Shown here: one piece after another, positions 1 through 5,297 of the stretch | Layout: each line of letters begins with the position of its first letter | Numbering within the stretch: the stretch's first letter is position 1 | Assembly: GCA_016201185.1 (NCBI GenBank) | Contig: JACQDG010000280.1 | Location: forward strand, 1-7,811 | Length of the DNA stretch: 7,811 nucleotides | Source of the DNA: Acidobacteriota bacterium | GTDB taxonomy: Bacteria; Acidobacteriota; Terriglobia; Bryobacterales; JACQDG01 | Direction of reading: 5' to 3' | The notes under the pieces: generated by a model | Seen by the model: only the letters and a program-made list of their open reading frames with translations | Told to the model about the DNA's origin: nothing | The model's database searches: none | Position numbers and translations under genes: made by a program

Positions 1-242
1 CAGGGGATCTCGATCTTGCAGGGCCCGCACCAGGTGGCCCAGAAATCGAGCAGCACGACCTTGCCCTTGTAGTCCGACAAGCGCATGGGCTTGCCCTGCT
101 CGTCGGGAAGCGCGAAATCGGGCGCCGGCTTGCGGTTTCCCGGAGCATCAGCCGCATTGGTGGTTGCCGCCGGCTTTGATTTCGAGCAGGCGGCAGCCAG
201 CAGGATCAACCCCGCCAGCGCGACGAAAAACGGTTTCCTCAC
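1..242 (-). CDS. TlpA/ResA-like thioredoxin lipoprotein (5' part only)
   Basis: The first 80 codons of a thioredoxin-fold protein are visible and the rest lies beyond the window edge. It starts with GTG at 242-240, preceded at 6 nt by GGAAAGG (complement of 249-255), which supports this start. Residues 1-19 form a lipoprotein signal: basic RK, a hydrophobic stretch, then LLAAAC with Cys19 as the likely lipidated residue (a relaxed lipobox). A short Ala/Pro/Lys linker follows. The thioredoxin domain begins near residue 39 (KPAPDFALPDEQGK, then LSDYKGKVVLLDFWATW) and reaches the redox motif WCGPC at 71-75. In this family the two cysteines reduce or exchange disulfides in exported proteins, such as cytochrome c maturation substrates, on the outer side of the cytoplasmic membrane. 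The actual partner cannot be told from here. The gene lies 71 bp downstream of the zincin gene on the same strand and may have its own promoter. Confidence 0.9.
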   Translation of the reverse strand, partial: MRKPFFVALAGLILLAAACSKSKPAATTNAADAPGNRKPAPDFALPDEQGKPMRLSDYKGKVVLLDFWATWCGPCKIEIP

Positions 243-299
243 AAATGACCTTTCCAGCCGGAATGCACCTGGACGGACGGGACAGCCGGCTTCTTATCA

Positions 300-305
300 A
301 TTATA
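300..305 (-). promoter_or_regulatory. possible -10 element for the thioredoxin gene
   Basis: On the minus strand, 300-305 reads TATAAT, a perfect sigma-70 -10 hexamer. It lies in the 71-bp gap between the zincin gene and the thioredoxin gene, in an AT-rich patch that stands out from the GC-rich surroundings. A transcript from it would have a leader of about 50 nt. No convincing -35 box is seen 16-18 bp upstream, so the call is tentative. Confidence 0.3.
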
Positions 306-313
306 GCTGCAAG

Positions 314-928
314 CTAGAGCTGCAGGCGCGGGAGGATGTCAGCGGCCAGAAACCACCGCCGCCGCCGCTCGCGGAAACGGGGCTTGAGGGTCCACTCCTT
401 ATGCTTTCCACGATCCTGCAGGCAGAACCAAGCTGCGGAATCGCAGAAGCTCTCGCAAACGTAGTTCCGCCATTGCCGGGACCGGCGGCGAACCTGCCCG
501 GCGGCCAACTTCATCTTGCGCTCCTCCGCCGACCAGCCCAGCTCGCCCCGTGCCCCGGCGGCCCATTCTTTCTGCAGCAACTGCTCGTAGCTTTGACGCA
601 GCGGAGCGCCCAGACGCGCCCAGATGAAATGAAAAATTTCGTGGTACAGGATCCGGGCCAACTCCCCACGGCGGGCGAGCAGTTCCCGGTCGAGCACGAT
701 GAGGCGGTGCGGCACGAAGCTGGCGGCATGCATGTTGCCGTGGGCCGCGCCCACCACCAGGCGGCGGCTGCGCTCCTCCAGCCCCTCGCCCGCCAGGATG
801 CGCAGCAGAGGCCGGTAGTAGGGCAACCGCTCAAGCCACTGGCTTACGCGACGGCTCTCCGCAGCGGTGAGGGACCGCAGGCCGGGCCGGCCGTGAAATG
901 ACCGGGGAACGCTTGCCTGGCGGGCCAT
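314..928 (-). CDS. uncharacterised zincin-like metalloprotease-type protein
   Basis: A 204-residue protein that I cannot place in a named family. Residues 94-102 (LYHEIFHFI) carry the zincin signature HExxH: His96 and His100 would bind zinc and Glu97 would be the catalytic base. About 60 residues later comes ESFCD (Glu159, Asp163), the spacing and ExxxD pattern seen for the third ligand of gluzincin-type sites. The preceding segment, RLIVLDRELLARRGELARI (74-93), resembles the strand and helix that usually lead into such a helix. There is no signal peptide or membrane segment, so it is probably cytoplasmic. The C-terminus is strongly basic (RFRERRRRWF). It lies 15 nt downstream of the GT-C glycosyltransferase gene and is probably co-transcribed. 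The ATG at 928 has no clear ribosome-binding site, which fits translational coupling. Peptidase activity is inferred from motifs only. Confidence 0.75.
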   Translation of the reverse strand: MARQASVPRSFHGRPGLRSLTAAESRRVSQWLERLPYYRPLLRILAGEGLEERSRRLVVGAAHGNMHAASFVPHRLIVLDRELLARRGELARILYHEIFHFIWARLGAPLRQSYEQLLQKEWAAGARGELGWSAEERKMKLAAGQVRRRSRQWRNYVCESFCDSAAWFCLQDRGKHKEWTLKPRFRERRRRWFLAADILPRLQL

Positions 929-943
929 GGGATTTGCATAGTA

Positions 944-2293
944 TCACGACGGGGCCCGCCGCTTAAAACGCCCCTTAAGCCAGAGTCCGGCGAGCAGCAT
1001 CCCGTAGACCGGCACGTACTCGAGCCAAAGGAAAAAAGAGTCATCCTGCCACCGGCCGAGCGCCTGGTAGGAGGCTAGGTTGTGGTAAGCCAGGGGCGCC
1101 AGGGCGGTCCACAGGAGTAAAGCTGCGTTCGGCCCGGCGGCCAGCAAGGGAACCAGCCAGGTCAGGTACCAGGGGAAACAATTGGCCGAAAGAAAAAGCA
1201 GCGCCAGGATGATCCAAAGCGTCGTGCGGTAAAGGGGTTGCTTGCGGCCGGCGATCAGGATGATGGCCACGGCGGCGAAGAGCAGCCGGGTGACCAGCGG
1301 CTTGCCGCGCTCGAAATCGGCGCTGGCGTAGGCGTAGATCAGGTTGTAAAGGCTGGCATTGTTGCGCCAGCCGCCCAGGAAGCCCTCGAGCATCTGTTGA
1401 AGCTCGGCGGTCCCGCTGCGGTAAGGCCAGCAGACCAGGATGGCTAGCGGCGCCCAGGCCAGGGCCCAGCCGATGCGCCTCCCGAAGCCCGCGCGGCCGC
1501 CTGCAAGCAGGAAAACGGGGAACAGCAACGCCGGCCAGAATTTCGCCAGCGTGGCCATCCACAGGGCGCCCATGGCCCAGGCCCAGCGCCTGCCGCTGGC
1601 GGCCCAGACCGCCGCCGCCACAAAAAACAAGGTCACTGAGTCGTTGTGCCCGCTCCCCCAGAACTCGACAATTACCAGCGGAGACCAGAAATAAACGAGC
1701 AGCCACTGCTTTGGCAGGCCGAGCCGGGCGAGCAGCAGGCCGACCATGGCCGCCGTGCCCAACTCGAAAAGCAGGTAAGGGATCTTGAACAGCCAGACCT
1801 GGCGGAACTCGTCTGCGGTGAGGCGAGAAGCCGCGGCATAGGCTGCGCGGTATGACCACTCGAGAAGCGGGCCGTAGACCGTGGGCAGATCCTTGCCGTT
1901 CACATGGTCCCAGGTGCGGTCCCGCAAGCCGAGCCAGCGGGGATCGGCGGGCCTTTCCTGGTAAGGATTGCCACCGGCCTGCTGCAGCCTGGCATCCCAG
2001 CGGTAGCGGTGCGGGTCCTCGGTGAGCGAGGGGTAAAGCGGCGCCAGCGTGAAGCGGAAGGCCAGACCCGCCAGTAGAATGCAGGCCATGGGCCACTTGC
2101 TTTTGCCCGAGTCTGCCAGCCCTTTTTCCGTGATCCACCAGCAGGAAACAATGTAGAATAGAGAGACAGCCAACGAGATGGCGATGAACTCGACCACGAA
2201 CCACGCGAGGTTCCCCAGGCGGTTCATGGCCAGGTAGCCCGCTTCCATCGGAAGGGCCAGAAGCAACAGGACCCAGGTGGGACGGGGACGCAT
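944..2293 (-). CDS. GT-C family membrane glycosyltransferase (MptB/GT87-like)
   Basis: A 449-residue polytopic membrane protein with about ten or more hydrophobic segments spread from residue 7 to 440. The first extracytoplasmic loop has the GT-C type acidic motif TEDPHRYRWD (91-100), then GGNPY (107-111) and PTVYGP (137-142), a set typical of polyprenyl-phosphate-sugar-dependent mannosyl- and arabinosyltransferases. Further family-like signatures are WSPLVIVEFWGSGHNDS (203-219), LAKFWPALLFP (249-259) and NCFPWYLTWLVPLL (371-384). By family knowledge such enzymes take a sugar from a polyprenyl-phosphate donor and add it to a glycan or lipid on the outer face of the membrane. Asp93 is the likely catalytic residue. 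Donor and acceptor cannot be told from the sequence. It is first in a leftward set with the zincin gene 15 nt downstream, and divergent from the operon carrying a GT2 enzyme. The start at 2293 places the first membrane segment right at the N-terminus; no strong ribosome-binding site is seen. Confidence 0.85.
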   Translation of the reverse strand: MRPRPTWVLLLLALPMEAGYLAMNRLGNLAWFVVEFIAISLAVSLFYIVSCWWITEKGLADSGKSKWPMACILLAGLAFRFTLAPLYPSLTEDPHRYRWDARLQQAGGNPYQERPADPRWLGLRDRTWDHVNGKDLPTVYGPLLEWSYRAAYAAASRLTADEFRQVWLFKIPYLLFELGTAAMVGLLLARLGLPKQWLLVYFWSPLVIVEFWGSGHNDSVTLFFVAAAVWAASGRRWAWAMGALWMATLAKFWPALLFPVFLLAGGRAGFGRRIGWALAWAPLAILVCWPYRSGTAELQQMLEGFLGGWRNNASLYNLIYAYASADFERGKPLVTRLLFAAVAIILIAGRKQPLYRTTLWIILALLFLSANCFPWYLTWLVPLLAAGPNAALLLWTALAPLAYHNLASYQALGRWQDDSFFLWLEYVPVYGMLLAGLWLKGRFKRRAPS

Positions 2294-2304
2294 CGGCGCT
2301 CTGA

Positions 2305-2357
2305 GCGAACGAAGGTTATGGTATCAGCTTTATTTCCGGCGGCCATCCTTGGCGGCC
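2305..2357 (+). repeat. 53-nt repeat, copy 1 (duplicated translation-start region)
   Basis: This segment matches 2811-2862 at about 42 of 53 aligned positions with a single one-base gap (hand alignment). The match covers the ribosome-binding region, the ATG (here 2318-2320) and about 13 codons. Read from 2318 it encodes MVSALFPAAILGG, against MAAALLPAAILAA in copy 2. The frame from 2318 runs 44 codons to a TGA at 2450-2452, overlapping the start of the small secreted-protein gene in another frame. It lies in the divergent intergenic region 12 bp upstream of the GT-C gene start. It may be a vestigial 5' end of the glycosyltransferase gene or a short upstream leader ORF. Confidence 0.7.
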
Positions 2358-2370
2358 CGCCCTTTCCGCC

Positions 2371-2377
2371 GGGGAGG
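2371..2377 (+). promoter_or_regulatory. ribosome-binding site of the small secreted protein
   Basis: GGGGAGG ends 7 nt before the ATG at 2385, a near-ideal Shine-Dalgarno and spacing. It fixes the start of the downstream gene at 2385. The longer open frame beginning at 2277 would add 36 Arg-rich residues in front of what is clearly a signal peptide. Confidence 0.8.
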
Positions 2378-2384
2378 TATCGCC

Positions 2385-2810
2385 ATGGTTCGAAAAGCAA
2401 TGTTGTGGTGTCTTTGCCTGGCGGCGACAGCGCCGGCCCAGCGTGGCCGTGATGTGGAACTCGACTCCCGGCCTCATCTTGCAATGCCCTCCGCTCCGGC
2501 GGTCGAACAGCGCGAACTGGAGGTAGTTTCGATGGATCCGGAGAAGCGCGAAGTGGTTCTGCTGGACAGGAATGAAAACAGACAATATTCCTTACGCGTC
2601 GACAAGGCCACCAAGCTGAGCGCTGACAAGAAACTGTTACGGCGCAAACCCGAGTTGTCCGATTTCGGCAAGGGCGATATGGTCCGAGCCAGCCTGACGG
2701 CACCCGGCGCGGGGGGCGTTCAGCTCACCAGCGGGGAAGTGATTCAGCAGGGTGGTGAGATGCGGCTCGTGGAGATCCGCCTCCTGAAGAAGAGCCAGCC
2801 CGGCAGCTAG
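2385..2810 (+). CDS. small secreted protein, DUF5666-like beta domain
   Basis: A 141-residue protein with an N-terminal signal peptide: MVRK, a hydrophobic core (AMLWCLCLAATA), then APAQ with likely cleavage near residue 19. The mature part has a low-complexity linker to about residue 42. One compact beta-rich unit follows: LEVVSMDPEKREVVLLDRN (45-63), YSLRVDKATKL (68-78), then DFGKGDMVRASL (93-104) and VQLTSGEVIQQ (112-122). The order 'V..MD...REVVL...V...T.......L..F.KGD.V' resembles the small barrel repeats annotated as DUF5666 in other bacteria. This is a resemblance, not a firm assignment. No catalytic residues or lipobox are seen; it is probably periplasmic. The stop at 2810 is 13 nt before the ATG of the GT2 gene, so the two are almost certainly one operon. 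Function is unknown; a role accessory to glycan synthesis is possible from position only. Confidence 0.8.
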   Translation: MVRKAMLWCLCLAATAPAQRGRDVELDSRPHLAMPSAPAVEQRELEVVSMDPEKREVVLLDRNENRQYSLRVDKATKLSADKKLLRRKPELSDFGKGDMVRASLTAPGAGGVQLTSGEVIQQGGEMRLVEIRLLKKSQPGS

Positions 2811-2862
2811 GCGAAGGAGAGTGATGGCAGCAGCTTTACTTCCAGCGGCCATTTTGGCGGCC
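2811..2862 (+). repeat. 53-nt repeat, copy 2 (start of the GT2 gene)
   Basis: This is the partner of 2305-2357. It covers the ribosome-binding site, the ATG at 2824 and the first 13 codons of the GT2 gene. The best-conserved core is 2831-2862 against 2325-2357 (28 of 33 columns identical, one gap). Because this copy opens a long intact gene, it is probably the functional one. Confidence 0.7.
2815..2819 (+). promoter_or_regulatory. ribosome-binding site of the GT2 gene
   Basis: AGGAG lies 1 nt before a GTG at 2821 and 4 nt before the ATG at 2824. The spacing favours the ATG at 2824 as the true start and makes the GTG an unlikely initiator. Confidence 0.65.
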
Positions 2863-4455
2863 AGGTCGCCCCTGGAACGAACCATTGACTTCGCGCTGAA
2901 CAATCCCTTCAAGGGCGTCTATCACGTGAACGCCTTCGACCTCGCGCTGCTCATCCCCTATTTCAGCCTGCTGATCGTCTTGAGCATTTACGGGCTGCAC
3001 CGCTACTCGCTGGTCTATACCTATTTTAAATACAAAAAGAACGCCGCTCGTTCGCCTGCGCGCCGTTTCGAGCAACTGCCCCGAGTGACGGTCCAGTTGC
3101 CGATTTACAACGAGCGTTACGTGGTGGAGCAACTGGTGGAGAACGTCTGCCGGCTGGAGTACCCGCGAGAACTGCTGGAGATTCAGGTCCTCGACGACTC
3201 CACCGACGAAACGGGCGCCATCGCCGAGGCGGTCGCCGCCCGCTACGCCGCTCTGGGGCATCCCATCACTTATATTCACCGGACCAACCGCGAGGGATTC
3301 AAGGCCGGCGCCCTGCAAAACGGCCTGCAACACGCCCGGGGAGAGTTGGTGGCGATTTTCGACGCCGACTTCCTGCCGCCTCCCGAGTTCCTCGAGCGCA
3401 CCGTGCACTATTTCTCCGATCCGCAGGTGGGGATGGTGCAGACCCGCTGGACCTACCAGAACCGCCACTTCTCCTTCCTGACCCAGGTGGAGGCGATCCT
3501 GCTCGACGGCCATTTCGTGCTGGAACACGGCGCCCGGTTCCGGTCCCACCGCTTCTTCAACTTCAACGGGACGGCGGGCGTGCTGCGCCGGGCGGCCATC
3601 GAGGACGCCGGCGGCTGGCAGCACGATACCCTTACCGAGGACTCCGACTTGAGCTACCGCGCCCAGTTAAAAGGGTGGAAGTTCCTTTACGCGCCGCAGA
3701 TTGAGTGCCCGTCGGAGCTGCCCGTAGAGATGACTGCCTTCCAGGTGCAACAGGCGCGCTGGGCCAAGGGGCTGATCCAGACCGGCAAGAAGATCCTGCC
3801 GCGGCTGCTGCGCGCCCCGGTTCCCCTGAGCGTGAAGGCGGAAGGCTGGTTTCACCTGACGGCCAACATCAGCTATCCGCTGATGCTGGTCCTCTCGGTG
3901 CTGCTGCTGCCGGCCATGATCGTGCGGTTTTACCAGGGCTGGTTCCAGATGTTGTACATCGACCTGCCGCTGTTCATTGCATCCTTCTGCTCCATCTCGT
4001 CCTTTTACCTGGTCAGCCAGAAGGAGCTGTACCCGGAGCGGTGGAAGCGCACCTTCCTGTTCATCCCCTTCCTGATGGCCACCGGCATCGGCCTGACGCT
4101 GACCAACACGCAGGCGGTGCTGGAAGCCTTGCTGGGTTTGAAGTCGCCCTTCCAGCGCACGGCTAAGTACGCCCTGGACGATAGCGCCCGCCTGAACCTG
4201 GCGACCAAGAAGTATCGCCGCCGCTGCCGGCTGCTTCCCTGGATCAATCTGGTGATCGGCTCCTACTTTCTGTTCACGGTCTATTACTCCATCAGCATGG
4301 AGAACTACCTGACCGCTCCCTTCCTGGTGCTGTTCGTGCTGGGGTACTACTACGCGGGCATTCTGATGCTGTTGCAGCAGTACCAGGAGCCGCTGGCAGC
4401 GGCCCTACAGGTGTTGCTGCCCGGCCGCCTCACCGTTCGGCACGCGCGCCAATAA
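2824..4455 (+). CDS. cellulose-synthase-like family 2 glycosyltransferase
   Basis: A 543-residue processive-type GT2 enzyme. A membrane segment lies near residues 39-60 (LALLIPYFSLLIVLSIYGL). The cytoplasmic GT-A domain runs from about 87 to 335: VQLPIYNE (90-97), LDDSTDE (123-129), DAD (180-182, metal and nucleotide-sugar binding), TEDSDLS (271-277, catalytic TED) and QQARW (309-313, the QxxRW acceptor motif). About five more membrane segments follow (near 347-370, 378-396, 410-431, 471-489, 498-519). This is the arrangement of bacterial cellulose synthase and plant CslA/mannan-synthase relatives, which build beta-linked glycans from NDP-sugars and push them through the membrane. There is no C-terminal PilZ domain, so no sign of direct cyclic-di-GMP control. 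No bcsB-, bcsC- or cellulase-like partner is in view, so the polymer is unknown and a single-sugar transfer cannot be excluded. It is co-transcribed with the upstream secreted protein. Its last 26 bp overlap the convergent pgeF gene. Confidence 0.9.
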   Translation: MAAALLPAAILAARSPLERTIDFALNNPFKGVYHVNAFDLALLIPYFSLLIVLSIYGLHRYSLVYTYFKYKKNAARSPARRFEQLPRVTVQLPIYNERYVVEQLVENVCRLEYPRELLEIQVLDDSTDETGAIAEAVAARYAALGHPITYIHRTNREGFKAGALQNGLQHARGELVAIFDADFLPPPEFLERTVHYFSDPQVGMVQTRWTYQNRHFSFLTQVEAILLDGHFVLEHGARFRSHRFFNFNGTAGVLRRAAIEDAGGWQHDTLTEDSDLSYRAQLKGWKFLYAPQIECPSELPVEMTAFQVQQARWAKGLIQTGKKILPRLLRAPVPLSVKAEGWFHLTANISYPLMLVLSVLLLPAMIVRFYQGWFQMLYIDLPLFIASFCSISSFYLVSQKELYPERWKRTFLFIPFLMATGIGLTLTNTQAVLEALLGLKSPFQRTAKYALDDSARLNLATKKYRRRCRLLPWINLVIGSYFLFTVYYSISMENYLTAPFLVLFVLGYYYAGILMLLQQYQEPLAAALQVLLPGRLTVRHARQ

Positions 4456-5263
4456 CGGAAAGCATCCGCCCCGCCGCTTCCTTTTCTCGCCGATGGGAAA
4501 AGAATTTCTCCGGGTGGCAAACCGTGCATAGGCCCGAGTTGTAGATATGGGGGGCAGGCACGCCGCCGGCCAGCAGTTGCCGTCGGACAAGTTCGGCCAG
4601 ATCCACCCGGCCGGGCTCGACGTGAAGCGGCCGCAGCAGCGGGCGGGGATTGGTGAGCACCTGCCGCGGCAGGCGGATCAGCGCCGGATTCACGGGATCG
4701 CGGCGGCAAAATTCCTCTGCGTCCACGAACTGCGAAGCGAACTCCTCGAGCACTTCGGCGCCGACCTCAAAACAGCAAGCCTGAATGCCGGGCCCGATGG
4801 CGGCATGCAGGTCCGAGGGGCGGCATCCAAAGGAACAGCGCATGTCGCCCACGGCTTTTTCGACGGCCCGTTTTGCCGCTCCGCGCCAGCCGGTGTGCAC
4901 CGCGCCCACGACGCGGCGGCGCACATCGACCAACAGAACGGGCAGGCAATCGGCGGTCTTTACTCCTGCGAGCAGGCCGGCTGCGGCGGTGAGAAGGGTG
5001 TCTCCGGGCTGGCCGGAGGGAGTGGCGGCGCCGACGACCCGCACGATGGCGGAATGAATCTGCCGCAGGGTGACGAGCCTCATCCCGCCGGCGCCGAGCC
5101 GGCTGAGAAAAAGCTGCTGGTTCTGCCACAATTGAGCCCGGGAATTGCCTGCCGATAGCCCCAGGTTGCCCGCCCGGCGGGTGCTGAATCCATGGACCAG
5201 CCAGGGCCACTCGCCAAACTCTTCTACATGCAGAATCCCCTGCCGGTCCTGGTAAAAGCCCAT
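4430..5263 (-). CDS. pgeF: PgeF/YfiH-family multicopper-oxidase-like (DUF152) enzyme
   Basis: A 277-residue full-length member of the YfiH/YlmD/LACC1 family. The conserved zinc-site residues are all present: His70 in LRQIHSA, Cys106 in KTADCLPV and His123 in GAVHTGWRG, matching the His-Cys-His triad of E. coli YfiH. Other family blocks are DTLLTAAAGLLAGVKTADCL (88-107), AAIGPGIQACCFEVG (154-168) and YNSGLCTVCHPEKFFSHRRE (241-260). Family members were first called laccase-like polyphenol oxidases. They have since been described as purine nucleoside-active enzymes and, for E. coli PgeF, as an editing enzyme that keeps peptidoglycan precursors correct. The protein is cytoplasmic; no signal is seen. 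The ATG (5263-5261) overlaps the divergent frame starting at 5262 and has no Shine-Dalgarno. A TAGAAT -10-like hexamer sits close upstream, so the mRNA may be nearly leaderless. The 3' end overlaps the GT2 gene by 26 bp. Confidence 0.93.
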   Translation of the reverse strand: MGFYQDRQGILHVEEFGEWPWLVHGFSTRRAGNLGLSAGNSRAQLWQNQQLFLSRLGAGGMRLVTLRQIHSAIVRVVGAATPSGQPGDTLLTAAAGLLAGVKTADCLPVLLVDVRRRVVGAVHTGWRGAAKRAVEKAVGDMRCSFGCRPSDLHAAIGPGIQACCFEVGAEVLEEFASQFVDAEEFCRRDPVNPALIRLPRQVLTNPRPLLRPLHVEPGRVDLAELVRRQLLAGGVPAPHIYNSGLCTVCHPEKFFSHRREKEAAGRMLSVIGARAER

Positions 5264-5297
5264 GCGCTACACTGAATTCTATCATTCGAGCCAGGCT
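5264..5297. promoter_or_regulatory. head-to-head intergenic gap, possible divergent promoters
   Basis: Only about 34 bp separate pgeF from the preferred decarboxylase start. On the minus strand 5276-5281 reads TAGAAT (one mismatch to TATAAT), which would start transcription about 6 nt before the pgeF ATG. On the plus strand 5268-5273 reads TACACT, a weaker -10 candidate about 25 nt before the ATG at 5298. No good -35 boxes are seen for either. If real, the two promoters overlap and each -35 region falls at or inside the opposing gene. Confidence 0.25.

Noticed and set aside
305..324. Short direct repeat AGCTGCA (305-311 and 318-324)
   Set aside because: Seven bases only, no further copies noticed, and no link to a recognisable site.
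164..901. Long plus-strand open frame of 245 codons opposite the zincin gene
   Set aside because: It is a GC-driven shadow: it is Pro/Ala/Gln rich, has no recognisable domain, and lies antisense to a frame with a clear HExxH motif.
1041..2204. Minus-strand open frame of 387 codons within the GT-C gene
   Set aside because: Out of frame with the real gene; Arg/Gly/Pro/Ala rich without hydrophobic segments or motifs, while the frame 944-2293 has the expected membrane protein pattern.
2277..2384. Upstream ATG at 2277 as start of the small secreted protein
   Set aside because: It would put 36 Arg-rich residues before a signal peptide and overlap the divergent gene's start, while the ATG at 2385 has an ideal ribosome-binding site.
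4547..5158. Plus-strand open frame of 203 codons opposite pgeF
   Set aside because: Antisense to a textbook pgeF sequence with all conserved residues; composition is typical of a shadow frame.
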